A DNA stretch of 57,710 nt from Flavobacterium sp. UBA6195 (GTDB lineage Bacteria; Bacteroidota; Bacteroidia; Flavobacteriales; Flavobacteriaceae), in assembly GCF_002422095.1 (NCBI RefSeq), contig NZ_DITB01000015.1, positions 1 through 57,710 on the forward strand, in the 5' to 3' direction. A program made the position numbers and the translations under genes. The notes beneath the pieces are model-generated. The model ran no database searches. It was not told where the DNA came from and was given only the letters and a program-made list of their open reading frames with translations. Of this stretch, positions 1-7,409 are shown in pieces. The number at the start of each line of letters is the position of its first letter. Position 1 is the stretch's first letter.

Positions 1-24
1 GTCTAACTTTTTGGGGGCAGTGCA
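1..24. mobile_element. Probable end of an IS3/IS150-type insertion sequence, body outside the window
   Basis: Read on the minus strand, the first 24 bases begin TGCACTGCCCCCAAAAAG and continue with a GTTAGAC-type tail. This resembles the terminal inverted repeat of IS150-subgroup IS3 elements as I remember it (TG, then an ACTGxCCCCAAAAAGTTxGAC-like core). The terminal dinucleotide would be CA at 23-24, so the element would extend left beyond the window. No transposase is visible, and the opposite end and target duplication cannot be checked here. The call rests only on similarity to a remembered consensus. Confidence 0.45.
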
Positions 25-152
25 TAATTGACCGCTTTTTTTGTCTTATTACATATTTTTATCTTAAACAAATTTTCCTAAGCTACCACGCGAATTTTTT
101 CGCATGATAAGTAATAAAAAAAATAAAACTCAAAGACAAAACACTACATAAC

Positions 153-182
153 AAAAAAACCACCACATTGCTGTGATGGTTT
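153..182 (-). terminator. Intrinsic terminator of tRNA-Thr
   Basis: On the minus strand an 11-bp stem (AAACCATCACA paired with TGTGGTGGTTT, one G-U wobble) with a GCAA loop is followed by a run of T. It lies about 10 bases beyond the 3' end of the tRNA gene, so it most likely ends that transcript. Confidence 0.7.
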
Positions 183-191
183 CTACTTTAG

Positions 192-265
192 AGCCGATGG
201 AGGGACTCGAACCCACGACCTGCTGATTACAAATCAGCTGCTCTAGCCAGCTGAGCTACACCGGC
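192..265 (-). tRNA. tRNA-Thr (anticodon TGT)
   Basis: The minus strand folds as a 74-nt tRNA. The acceptor strand starts GCCGGTG and ends CATCGGC plus discriminator T, with one G-U pair. The D arm contains TAGCTCAGCTGG and the T arm contains GGTTCGAGTCC. The anticodon stem GCTGA/TCAGC carries the loop TTTGTAA, giving anticodon TGT, which reads ACA (threonine). The CCA end is not encoded. A clear terminator follows at 153-182. Confidence 0.96.
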
Positions 266-340
266 AACTCTATTGCGGTGCAAATATAGTTCTGAAATTT
301 AAATTTCCAAAAAAAATTGGCACTTTTTTATCGCAATTTT

Positions 341-610
341 TTAGTTTAATTCGTTTATTTTCGCAACAAATTGATTTGCAGCCGCTTCGTAATCCTTACG
401 AATTTGTTTAAAATGCGCTTTTTTGTTCTCAACGTCTTTTTGATTCGCTCTTGTCATTAAAGTATCAAAAGTTTCGTAGATTTCATCAACTAATTTATCA
501 GATGCTTCAGTTGGTTTTCCTGCTGTAGACATTTCCCAAATGTAAACGATGTTTACAATATCCCCTAAAACGTAGTTGATTTCTTTTTTCAAGTTTTTAA
601 CGCTTGCCAT
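341..610 (-). CDS. Small conserved flavobacterial protein of unknown function
   Basis: I do not recognise a characterised family. From the ATG at 610 the protein is 89 residues, begins MASVKNLKKEINYVLGDI, and is predicted to be soluble and mostly alpha-helical. It is rich in charged residues and has no signal peptide, membrane segment or cysteine cluster. An upstream in-frame start at 637 would add only MLQILNLYK. I chose the inner ATG because the MASVKNLKKEI-type beginning is what I remember for short proteins of this kind in Flavobacterium. It lies alone between the tRNA-Thr and manA, with an AT-rich upstream gap. Coding status is supported by a continuous frame with natural codon use, but no role can be assigned. 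Confidence 0.72.
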   Translation of the reverse strand: MASVKNLKKEINYVLGDIVNIVYIWEMSTAGKPTEASDKLVDEIYETFDTLMTRANQKDVENKKAHFKQIRKDYEAAANQFVAKINELN

Positions 611-667
611 TTTGTATAAATTTAAAATTTGAAGCAAAATTACATAATATATTTTGTTCTCAATACA

Positions 668-1627
668 TTATATCGAAATTTCTAGCAAAGTAGCCTTTCC
701 TTTAATAGTTAAGTTTTCAATGTAAGCCGGAATCAAAATGGTGTCGCCTATTCGGTAACGCAAGATTTCTCCATTAACAATCATTTCAAATTGGCCATTA
801 GTACACATGAAAACGGTGAAAGCCTGTTTCTTTCTTTTCCAAATAAAAGTCTCTTGTAGAGAAACAATATTAGTTACAAAATAAGGACAATCTACTACTG
901 AAGTACTTTGATTGGCTTCTTCCTTATATTCAATTTTAGAATGAGTGGCATTGTAATTAATTGCTTCTAAAGCTAAATCTGTATGCAATTCTCTTCCATT
1001 TCCATTAGCATCTACTCGATCCCAATCGTAAATGCGATACGTAACATCACTCGTCTGCTGAATTTCTGCTACCACTACTCCTGCTCCAATAGCATGAATG
1101 GTTCCGGTTTCTAAAAAGAAGACATCTCCTTTTGAAACGGGATATTCATTCAGTAAATCAATCAAATTTTTATTTTCTAAATGCACTAAATATTCTTGTT
1201 GATTAGAATCCTTTTTAAATCCAACCACCAAACGTGCCGATTCATCTGCTTGCATTACATACCACATTTCGGTTTTCCCAAAAGAATTGTGACGTTCTTT
1301 AGCTAAAGTATCATTGGGATGTAATTGAATGGATAAATCCTCCTTCGCATCAATGAATTTAAAAAGTAAAGGAAATTGTTTTCCAAAACGACTAATGACC
1401 GATTTTCCTAAAATTTCTTCCGGATACAAATCGATAATTTCATTGATGTTTTTTCCTTTTAAAACGCCATTACTAACCACACTAATGTCGCCTGGAACGG
1501 TTGAAATTTCCCAACTCTCGCCTGTAGTTTCAGAAACTATTGGTTTGTTGAGATAAGTTTTCAACTTGGTTCCGCCCCAGATGCGGTCTTTAAGTATAGG
1601 TGTAAACGTTAAAGGATAAAACTTCAT
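668..1627 (-). CDS. manA: Mannose-6-phosphate isomerase, class I (type I phosphomannose isomerase)
   Basis: The protein (319 residues from the ATG at 1627; a TTG six bases upstream is also possible) interconverts fructose-6-phosphate and mannose-6-phosphate in the cytoplasm, feeding mannose and fucose nucleotide-sugar synthesis. The zinc-site signature QLHPND is at about residues 101-106, a glutamate in KTEMWY at about 120, and the second histidine region GTIHAIGAG around 178. The C-terminal third is a cupin-like beta domain. The length is that of the short bacterial ManA class. It is monocistronic in appearance. The sugar-phosphate role fits the polysaccharide cluster 20 kb away, but manA is a general housekeeping gene and a link is only inference. 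Confidence 0.93.
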   Translation of the reverse strand: MKFYPLTFTPILKDRIWGGTKLKTYLNKPIVSETTGESWEISTVPGDISVVSNGVLKGKNINEIIDLYPEEILGKSVISRFGKQFPLLFKFIDAKEDLSIQLHPNDTLAKERHNSFGKTEMWYVMQADESARLVVGFKKDSNQQEYLVHLENKNLIDLLNEYPVSKGDVFFLETGTIHAIGAGVVVAEIQQTSDVTYRIYDWDRVDANGNGRELHTDLALEAINYNATHSKIEYKEEANQSTSVVDCPYFVTNIVSLQETFIWKRKKQAFTVFMCTNGQFEMIVNGEILRYRIGDTILIPAYIENLTIKGKATLLEISI

Positions 1628-1707
1628 AGTCAAATAGTGAAGTACAAAGATGCGAAAAATTCTAACGAATTACAGAAATTGGAAGTCTTACTTTGTAAAA
1701 AAATATT

Positions 1708-2160
1708 TTATTTTGACTTTTTGATAGCGTCTAAAGCCTTTGTAATATGATTTTTAGCACTGATGCTATCAAAAATATAAATACAATAGCCTTTGGCATC
1801 AAAAACATAAGTTACGCGTCCTGGCAACAATCCGAAAAGCGCGTTTGGAACACCAAACAAACGACGTAATTTTCTATCAGCATCCGAAAGTAAAATAAAA
1901 GGCAATTTATATTTCTGTTGGAAATTCTGATGCGAACTAGCTGAATCTCCACTAATACCAATCACTTCAGCACCTAAATCTTGAAAATCTTGATAGGCAT
2001 CTCTAAAACTGCAAGCTTGCGTAGTACAACCTGGTGTGAAATCTTTAGGGTAAAAATAAATCACAACGGGTTTATGATTCACTTCCTGACTATCAAAAGC
2101 AGTTCCATCTTGTTTAGTTGCTTTAAAACTTGGTAATTTATCCCCAATTTGAATTCCCAT
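1708..2160 (-). CDS. Peroxiredoxin, BCP/PrxQ type (thioredoxin-dependent thiol peroxidase)
   Basis: A 150-residue thioredoxin-fold peroxidase that reduces H2O2 and organic hydroperoxides in the cytoplasm using thioredoxin. The peroxidatic cysteine is C45 in FTPGCTTQAC. The second cysteine, C50, five residues on, is the resolving position typical of atypical two-Cys BCP/PrxQ enzymes. The start ATG at 2160 gives MGIQIGDKLPSFK, the usual PrxQ beginning. It sits one base downstream of the pterin synthase stop (2162), so the two genes are probably co-transcribed. Whether this reflects a shared role is unclear. Confidence 0.92.
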   Translation of the reverse strand: MGIQIGDKLPSFKATKQDGTAFDSQEVNHKPVVIYFYPKDFTPGCTTQACSFRDAYQDFQDLGAEVIGISGDSASSHQNFQQKYKLPFILLSDADRKLRRLFGVPNALFGLLPGRVTYVFDAKGYCIYIFDSISAKNHITKALDAIKKSK

Positions 2161-2161
2161 A

Positions 2162-2572
2162 TTACAAACCTTTATAAGTTACAAAGTTTCTCGGAGTTTC
2201 GTATAATGTAATTTCCAACTCTTTATTAGCATCAATCAAAACACGAAGTTTATGCCAAATAATGTAAGCAATATGTTCCGCAGTTGGATTCAAATCTTTA
2301 AATTCAGGAACATCTTCGTTTAAATTTTTATGATCAAAAGCTTCTTCAATATGTTCTTTGATTAAATCGGATAAGATTTTAGTGTCAATAACATAACCTG
2401 TTTCCTTATCCACTACACCCGTTACCGAAACAATCAATTCGTAATTATGACCATGAAAGTTTGGATTATTACATTTTCCAAACACTTCCTGATTTTTTTC
2501 CATAGTCCAATCCTTGCGATACAAACGATGCGCGGCATTAAAATGGGCTTTTCTCGAAACAGTTACTCTCAT
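2162..2572 (-). CDS. 6-pyruvoyl-tetrahydropterin synthase family protein (CX5HGH type)
   Basis: A 136-residue zinc enzyme of the T-fold PTPS/QueD superfamily acting on dihydroneopterin triphosphate. Zinc ligands are visible as H15 in NAAHRL and as HGH at residues 40-42. The active-site cysteine is C34 in GKCNNPNFHGHNY. The spacing Cys-x5-HGH is the one known from tetrahydrobiopterin-forming PTPS of animals, whereas classical QueD has Cys-x3-HGH. On this basis I favour 6-pyruvoyl-tetrahydropterin synthase over queuosine synthesis. Automatic annotation often calls such genes QueD. The gene is the first of a two-gene unit with the peroxiredoxin. Confidence 0.88.
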   Translation of the reverse strand: MRVTVSRKAHFNAAHRLYRKDWTMEKNQEVFGKCNNPNFHGHNYELIVSVTGVVDKETGYVIDTKILSDLIKEHIEEAFDHKNLNEDVPEFKDLNPTAEHIAYIIWHKLRVLIDANKELEITLYETPRNFVTYKGL

Positions 2573-2659
2573 GGTAATTTAGAATTTAGAAATTTGAATT
2601 CAGAATGTTGTTTTTATAAAAATGTTGAGAAATAAGATTTTTAAAATTTATACAATTTC

Positions 2660-2674
2660 TTCAATCTGTGTTCC
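2660..2674. repeat. Short dispersed repeat TTCAATCTGTGTTCC, copy 1
   Basis: This 15-mer occurs exactly again at 7377-7391. Both copies lie in the gap immediately downstream of a minus-strand gene (idi here, recQ there), and both are embedded in similar AT-rich context with CAATTT/CAAATT just before them. It is probably a fragment of a short dispersed intergenic repeat. No function is evident. Confidence 0.5.
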
Positions 2675-2685
2675 TTAAATAAAAT

Positions 2686-3213
2686 TTACAATTTATGATC
2701 TTCTAGATAATGATAAAACTCATCAAAAATGATTTTAAACCAAACGGTATAAGCATCAGGATTTTCAATCATATCATCTTTAATAGCTTCAATGGTCAAC
2801 CATTTCCAACTCTCCACTTCGTCTAGATTAATAATTGGTGCTTCGTTATAATAACCAATCATCACGTGATCCAATTCATGTTCGGTTAAACCGTTATCGA
2901 AAGGTGCTTTGTAAATAAAGTGAAATAGTTCTTTCAATTCGGTTTGAAAACCCATTTCTTCAAACAAGCGTCGTTTTCCAGCTTCAATATTGGTTTCACC
3001 GGCACGTTGATGACTGCAGCAAGTATTCGTCCACAAAAGCGGTGAATGGTATTTGTGATGGGCGCGTTGTTGCAACATCACTTCGTTTTTATCATTCAAA
3101 ATGAATACCGAGAAAGCTCTGTGCAAAACGGCTTTTTCATGCGCTTCCATTTTATTCATGAGTCCAATCGGCTCATCTTGTTCGTTGACTAATATTACTT
3201 GTTCTTCTATCAT
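2686..3213 (-). CDS. idi: Isopentenyl-diphosphate delta-isomerase, type I
   Basis: A 175-residue Nudix-fold enzyme that isomerises isopentenyl diphosphate to dimethylallyl diphosphate for isoprenoid synthesis. The active-site cysteine lies in WTNTCCSHQ (residues 61-69). The acidic pair in TEHELDH (E111, E113) corresponds to the catalytic/metal glutamates of E. coli Idi. A Nudix-like helix follows the SHQR motif (ETNIEAGKRRLFEEMGF). Length and start (ATG at 3213) match the family. A -7-like box lies at 3233-3240, so it probably has its own promoter. Confidence 0.95.
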   Translation of the reverse strand: MIEEQVILVNEQDEPIGLMNKMEAHEKAVLHRAFSVFILNDKNEVMLQQRAHHKYHSPLLWTNTCCSHQRAGETNIEAGKRRLFEEMGFQTELKELFHFIYKAPFDNGLTEHELDHVMIGYYNEAPIINLDEVESWKWLTIEAIKDDMIENPDAYTVWFKIIFDEFYHYLEDHKL

Positions 3214-3232
3214 AAGGTTTTATAATGCTTGT

Positions 3233-3240
3233 CAAAAATA
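3233..3240 (-). promoter_or_regulatory. Candidate Bacteroidetes -7 element for idi
   Basis: TATTTTTG on the minus strand matches TAnnTTTG and lies 20 bases upstream of the idi start. No convincing -33 TTG is seen at the expected distance, so the call rests on one box. Confidence 0.35.
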
Positions 3241-3369
3241 CGAAAAAAGAAAGGATTGAAAGCTAGTTTTTGAGTTTGTGATAAGTTTAACGTGTGTTGA
3301 ATAAGTGAATTCCAAAAAGCACTCAAACTTAAAAATGATATGTTTTCGTGAAGTGAACGTTTTTTTCAC

Positions 3370-3377
3370 TACCTTTG
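3370..3377 (+). promoter_or_regulatory. Candidate -7 element for the cold-shock-domain gene
   Basis: TACCTTTG matches TAnnTTTG exactly. A T-rich TGTTTTC about 22 bases upstream may act as the -33 region. If used, it gives a leader of about 125 bases before the ATG at 3511, long for this genome and reminiscent of cold-shock mRNAs. Confidence 0.45.
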
Positions 3378-3510
3378 CCACATTAGTAATGATATGAATT
3401 TCTTCTCGCAATACTTTGAATAAAAGTACTTTATAAATTTCTTGTTTATTTCGCTTGTGTGTTTTTATCCGTTTACTTTTAAAAAATACTAATTAAAATT
3501 ATTGAATTTA

Positions 3511-3957
3511 ATGGCAAGACCGCAAGAAACTTTCAACAAAAGAGAACAAGAAAAACTAAGAGCACAAAAAAGAAAAGAAAAACAAGAAAAAAAAGAAGCT
3601 CGTAAAGCCAATCCAAAATTATCAGGAGAAGATTTATATGTTTATGTAGATGAAAACGGGCACTTAACTAGTACACCTCCAGACCCTTCAAAAAGAATCG
3701 AGATAGATATAGAAAGCATTGAAATTGGTGTTTCAAGAAGATCAGAAGCAGATGAAGTTCCTGTAGAGAGAAGAGGAACTATCGATTTCTTTAACGAGTC
3801 AAAAGGCTTTGGTTTCATTAAAGAAGTAGAAACTGGAGAAAAATACTTTGTTCACATCAGTGGTTTAATTGACAAAATTAAAGAAGGAAACTTGGTAACT
3901 TACGATTTAGAAAAAGGCGCTAAAGGCATGAATGCCGTAAACGTTAAAAAAATATAA
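3511..3957 (+). CDS. Cold-shock-domain protein with basic N-terminal extension
   Basis: A 148-residue RNA/ssDNA-binding protein. The N-terminal 35 residues are extremely basic and probably helical (repeated KREQEKLRAQKRKEK-type sequence). Residues 89-148 form a cold-shock domain with RNP1 KGFGFI at 98-103 and RNP2-like YFVHI at 112-116. It likely acts as an RNA chaperone, possibly ribosome-associated through the basic tail (inference). I chose ATG 3511 (MARPQETFNKRE) over the TTG at 3502. It is convergent with the FAD oxidoreductase gene, separated by a bidirectional terminator. Confidence 0.92.
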   Translation: MARPQETFNKREQEKLRAQKRKEKQEKKEARKANPKLSGEDLYVYVDENGHLTSTPPDPSKRIEIDIESIEIGVSRRSEADEVPVERRGTIDFFNESKGFGFIKEVETGEKYFVHISGLIDKIKEGNLVTYDLEKGAKGMNAVNVKKI

Positions 3958-3980
3958 TCCCCCTTTTTATCCCAAAAATT

Positions 3981-4010
3981 AAAATCACAGTGAGAGCTGT
4001 GATTTTTTTA
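3981..4010. terminator. Bidirectional intrinsic terminator
   Basis: A 10-bp perfect stem AAAATCACAG/CTGTGATTTT with loop TGAGAG (3981-4006), followed by T residues and preceded by an A-rich run. It lies between the convergent cold-shock gene and the FAD oxidoreductase gene and overlaps the last bases of the region before the latter's stop codon, so it can serve both. Confidence 0.8.
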
Positions 4011-5570
4011 TTTTGATAAACTCTCCGCGATTTTCAACGCACATTTTTCACCGTCAATCGCTGCAGAAATAATTCCACCTGCATAACCTGCTCCTTCACC
4101 ACACGGATATAAACCTTTGATTTGAACGTGCTCTAATGAAAAATTATCTCTTGGAATTCTAACTGGAGATGAAGTTCTACTTTCTGGCGCATGTAAAATA
4201 GCTTCATTGGTCATGTAACCTCGCATTGACTTTCCGAATTGCACAAAACCTTCTCGCATGATTTGGGTTAAAAATCCAGGAAAAACTTGTCCTAATTCCA
4301 CAGAAGTAGTTCCAGGAACGTATGATGTTTTTGGAATATCCTTTGAAACTTTATTTTGGGTAAAATCAACCATTCGTTGCACAGGAACTTTTTGAGTTTC
4401 TCCCGCCAAATGCCATGCTTTTTGTTCGATAGCTTTTTGAAATTCCATTCCCGCTAAAGGTCCAAACTTTTCATAAGGTTTGAAATCTTCCAACTTTAAT
4501 TCTACAACAATTCCAGAATTCGCTGTCGCTTGATCACGCTTTGAAGGCGACCAACCATTGGTAACCACTTCGCCTGGAGCCGTAGCACAAGGCGCAATCA
4601 CACCTCCGGGACACATACAAAACGAGTACATACCACGACCATTCACCTGTTTCACAATCGAATAAGGTGCTGGAGGTAAATAATCGCCTCTAAAATCACA
4701 CGAATATTGAATTTGATCAATTAATTCTTGTGGATGCTCTGCACGAACACCTAATGCGAAAGGTTTCGCCTCGATATAAACGCCTTTTTTATGCAATAAT
4801 TCAAAAATATCACGAGCGGAATGTCCGGTAGCTAAAATCACTTTGTTAGCCGTAATCACATCACCATTTTGAACCACAACACCTTGCATTTCATTGTTTT
4901 TGATAACAAAATCGGTCACACGCGTTTCAAACAATACTTGTCCGCCACATTCGATAATTTTTTCCCGAATATCTTGAATAATTTGGGGTAATTTATTGGT
5001 TCCTATGTGTGGATGGGCATCTACCATAATATCTGGCGTAGCTCCAAAACCAACAAAAAGTTCCAAAATTCGATCCACATCACCACGTTTTTTAGAACGC
5101 GTATATAATTTCCCATCCGAATACGTTCCGGCACCGCCTTCTCCAAAACAATAATTGGAATCTTCGTTTACGATACCATCACGATTAATCGCTTTTAAAT
5201 CGCGACGACGACCACGAACATCTTTTCCGCGTTCTAAAACGATAGGTTTTAAACCTAATTCAATTAATTGCAAAGCTGCAAATAATCCGGCCGGACCTGC
5301 TCCTACTACAATTACTTCTTGTTTGTTGGCAACATTGGGATAATCAGGTAATTCTATTTTTTGCGCTTTATATTCTTCTCCAACCAAAAATACATTCGCT
5401 TTAATGTTCATTTTAATGGCTTTCTGACGCGCATCAATAGAACGTTTTATAACCACCACTTTTTGAATTTCTTTTGGGCTAACCTGAAATAACTTCGCTA
5501 CATGTTGGGCTAACAAACTTTCGTTGGCAGCTACTTCGGGTGAAACTTGAAATTGAAATTCGCGTGGCAT
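4008..5570 (-). CDS. NAD(P)/FAD-dependent oxidoreductase (FAD-dependent dehydrogenase family)
   Basis: A 520-residue flavoprotein. The first 80 residues form a small helical N-terminal domain (PKEIQKVVVIKRSIDAR is typical). The Rossmann dinucleotide motif is VIVVGAGPAGLFAAL at about residues 86-100. A second flavoprotein motif, ILATGHSARDIF, occurs in mid-sequence, and a C-terminal GLYPCGEGAGYAGGI motif completes the FAD fold. This family is widespread and is usually annotated as an FAD-dependent dehydrogenase without known substrate. A -7-like box at 5587-5594 is 17 bases upstream of the ATG. Confidence 0.9.
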   Translation of the reverse strand: MPREFQFQVSPEVAANESLLAQHVAKLFQVSPKEIQKVVVIKRSIDARQKAIKMNIKANVFLVGEEYKAQKIELPDYPNVANKQEVIVVGAGPAGLFAALQLIELGLKPIVLERGKDVRGRRRDLKAINRDGIVNEDSNYCFGEGGAGTYSDGKLYTRSKKRGDVDRILELFVGFGATPDIMVDAHPHIGTNKLPQIIQDIREKIIECGGQVLFETRVTDFVIKNNEMQGVVVQNGDVITANKVILATGHSARDIFELLHKKGVYIEAKPFALGVRAEHPQELIDQIQYSCDFRGDYLPPAPYSIVKQVNGRGMYSFCMCPGGVIAPCATAPGEVVTNGWSPSKRDQATANSGIVVELKLEDFKPYEKFGPLAGMEFQKAIEQKAWHLAGETQKVPVQRMVDFTQNKVSKDIPKTSYVPGTTSVELGQVFPGFLTQIMREGFVQFGKSMRGYMTNEAILHAPESRTSSPVRIPRDNFSLEHVQIKGLYPCGEGAGYAGGIISAAIDGEKCALKIAESLSK

Positions 5571-5586
5571 AATCTTAAAATTTCGG

Positions 5587-5594
5587 CAAATATA
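5587..5594 (-). promoter_or_regulatory. Candidate -7 element for the FAD oxidoreductase gene
   Basis: TATATTTG on the minus strand, an exact TAnnTTTG, 17 bases upstream of the ATG at 5570. It would lie inside the few bases after the stop of the upstream DUF2891 gene. Confidence 0.4.
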
Positions 5595-6653
5595 CTATTT
5601 GATTTTCGATTTTTCTTCAAATGCACGCAACGCAAAAGAAGCCAACCAATGTTCGCCTTCATAATTACCATCTACAATAGAAGGTAATGAAAAAGACAAA
5701 TGTTTATCGGCCAAAGGTTTCAAATGCGAAAATTGTTTAGGATACTGACGAATTAAAAAGTACATATTCCAAGCGCGGCTGAAATTCAAGCCGTCTAAAT
5801 GAACCAAATGACCATCGGTTCTATCGGATACGCGTGCGACTTCCCATTGCCATTTTTTGGAAAATAATTGGGGAGCAAACTTTTGCAACCAAGGGAGAAA
5901 TTCATTTTGAGACAAAATACACTGCATAATCGCGACTTCTTCCATACAAGGTGATAAGAAATCCGTACCACTTGGCTCCCAATAAAACGGACAATTTTCA
6001 TCTTTTAAAAACAATCGTTTAGCATGTTCCTGAATACTTTTCTGCAATTCAATATTTCCAGAATAAACCGCATAATCCCAAGCATTCGTTAAGCCGTAAG
6101 CCGTATTAGAATGCGTTCCCACACGAATGGGATATAATAATTTAGGTAAAAACTCGATATAACGTTTGACAATTAAATCGGTTAAAGGACGTAAATTATC
6201 AGCCAATTCTTTGGCAAAAGGTTCTTTTGAAATTTCTAATTCATGTTGTAATTTGAGTAACCAATTCCATCCATACGTGCGTTCAAACGATTTCTCATGC
6301 GTTTTTTCAAAATAGACTATTTCTTGTGCAATATTTTCTTTAGAAAGATTGATTTGTAACTTTTCAATGATTTGCTCTCGATCTTTTATGTCTTTAAAAT
6401 GAGTCAACAAATACACCAAACTCCAATGACCATGCACCGAAGAATGCCAATCAAAACAACCATAAAACGCAGGATGCAAAACTTTTGGAGATAGCAACTC
6501 CGTTTCGTTTAGCAAAAGTTGGTTGAGTTTATTAGGATATTCTTGTTGCAAACATTTTATAGGCAAACTTGCCAAATGATTAGCTTGTTCTAATGTAAGT
6601 TGTTGAGAAAACGAAAAAGTTCCAACAAAAAGTAAGGCAAATAAAACTTTCAT
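5595..6653 (-). CDS. DUF2891-family protein, probably exported
   Basis: A 352-residue protein with a signal peptide (MKVLFALLFVGTFSFSQ, cleavage expected after the SFSQ region) and a body of alpha-helical, aromatic-rich sequence. Landmarks I associate with DUF2891 are YPNKLNQLL near residue 40, a GCFDWHSSVHGHWSLVYL motif near 65-82, and PCMEEVAIM near 235. The fold resembles alpha/alpha toroids of sugar-acting enzymes, but the function is not known. The start ATG at 6653 is preceded by TACATTTG (6670-6677 on the minus strand). It is divergent from the small gene at 6712. Confidence 0.85.
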   Translation of the reverse strand: MKVLFALLFVGTFSFSQQLTLEQANHLASLPIKCLQQEYPNKLNQLLLNETELLSPKVLHPAFYGCFDWHSSVHGHWSLVYLLTHFKDIKDREQIIEKLQINLSKENIAQEIVYFEKTHEKSFERTYGWNWLLKLQHELEISKEPFAKELADNLRPLTDLIVKRYIEFLPKLLYPIRVGTHSNTAYGLTNAWDYAVYSGNIELQKSIQEHAKRLFLKDENCPFYWEPSGTDFLSPCMEEVAIMQCILSQNEFLPWLQKFAPQLFSKKWQWEVARVSDRTDGHLVHLDGLNFSRAWNMYFLIRQYPKQFSHLKPLADKHLSFSLPSIVDGNYEGEHWLASFALRAFEEKSKIK

Positions 6654-6669
6654 ATCTATTTAGTTTTTT

Positions 6670-6694
6670 CAAATGTACTAAAAACTTACCTTTG
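6670..6694. promoter_or_regulatory. Divergent pair of candidate -7 elements
   Basis: TACATTTG on the minus strand (6670-6677) precedes the DUF2891 gene by 17 bases. TACCTTTG on the plus strand (6687-6694) precedes the gene at 6712 by 18 bases. Both match TAnnTTTG and are properly oriented, so the 58-bp gap probably holds two short divergent promoters. Confidence 0.45.
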
Positions 6695-6711
6695 ATTTTT
6701 AATTCGAAAAC

Positions 6712-6954
6712 ATGAACCGAAAAATAAAACTCATTTGGGATTTTAGAGGAGAAGCTGCAGCCAAAACAGCAGAACATCATGATATTCATCTGAACGAATA
6801 CTTAGAAAAAGAAAAAATCACACTAGAAAAAACAGGTTTTGAAATCATCAACGAAATGCATGCCATTGCTTTTATTGTGGTAGAAGAAAAAGACATGATT
6901 ACATTTCGAGATATTCTAAAACCACACCGAGGCGAAATTTACACTACAAATTAA
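6712..6954 (+). CDS. Small conserved protein of unknown function
   Basis: An 80-residue protein starting MNRKIKLIWDFRGEAAAKTA. It has a predicted alpha/beta pattern with a histidine-rich stretch (EHHDIHLNEYL), a mid-protein INEMHAIAFIVVEEKDM beta segment, and no signal peptide or membrane helix. I recall similar small proteins in Flavobacteriaceae next to DUF983 genes but no experimental role. It is followed after three bases by the DUF983 gene, so the two form a small operon driven by the divergent promoter region upstream. Confidence 0.78.
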   Translation: MNRKIKLIWDFRGEAAAKTAEHHDIHLNEYLEKEKITLEKTGFEIINEMHAIAFIVVEEKDMITFRDILKPHRGEIYTTN

Positions 6955-6957
6955 ATC

Positions 6958-7320
6958 ATGATTACAAACATTTTAAATATGTTGGGAAACAAATGTCCCA
7001 ATTGCAAGAAAGGAAAGATTTTTGAAAAAGGATTGCTACACTTCAGTTTTAGTTTTCCAAAAATGCATGAAAATTGCGCTAATTGCGGTACCAAATTCGA
7101 AAAAGAGCCCGGATTTTTCTTCGGAGCCATGTTTGTAAGTTATGCACTAGGTGTGGCAGAAGCCTTAATCACCTACTTTATTTGCATGCCATTTTTTGAA
7201 GAAACTTTTGATTTACGAATTATTCCAATAATTGGAGTGGTGATTTTAAGTTTAACTTTAGTCAACATCAAACTATCACGAATTATATGGATTTATATCT
7301 TTAGGGACTTTAAAGCATAA
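6958..7320 (+). CDS. DUF983-family small membrane protein with zinc-ribbon-like cysteines
   Basis: A 120-residue protein. The N-terminal cytoplasmic part has two cysteine pairs, CPNCKKG (residues about 14-20) and CANCG (about 42-46), which look like a zinc ribbon. Two hydrophobic segments follow (about 55-75 and 88-108), the second ending in WIYIFRDF. DUF983 proteins are short membrane proteins in many alphaproteobacteria and Bacteroidetes, and their function is not established. It is co-transcribed with the 80-residue gene upstream and terminated by the hairpin at 7322-7350. Confidence 0.88.
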   Translation: MITNILNMLGNKCPNCKKGKIFEKGLLHFSFSFPKMHENCANCGTKFEKEPGFFFGAMFVSYALGVAEALITYFICMPFFEETFDLRIIPIIGVVILSLTLVNIKLSRIIWIYIFRDFKA

Positions 7321-7321
7321 A

Positions 7322-7350
7322 AAAACGCTGTCACATGACAGCGTTTTCTA
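7322..7350. terminator. Bidirectional intrinsic terminator
   Basis: An 11-bp perfect stem AAAACGCTGTC/GACAGCGTTTT with loop ACAT (7322-7347). It is flanked by A on the left and T/C on the right and placed directly after the DUF983 stop codon. The convergent recQ gene ends at 7410, so the hairpin can end both transcripts. Confidence 0.8.
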
Positions 7351-7376
7351 TTTATTTTCAAAATTTCTCAAATTAT

Positions 7377-7391
7377 TTCAATCTGTGTTCC
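7377..7391. repeat. Short dispersed repeat TTCAATCTGTGTTCC, copy 2
   Basis: Exact match to 2660-2674, again just downstream of a minus-strand gene (recQ). See copy 1. Confidence 0.5.
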
Positions 7392-7409
7392 ATATTTTAA
7401 AACCGAGAA

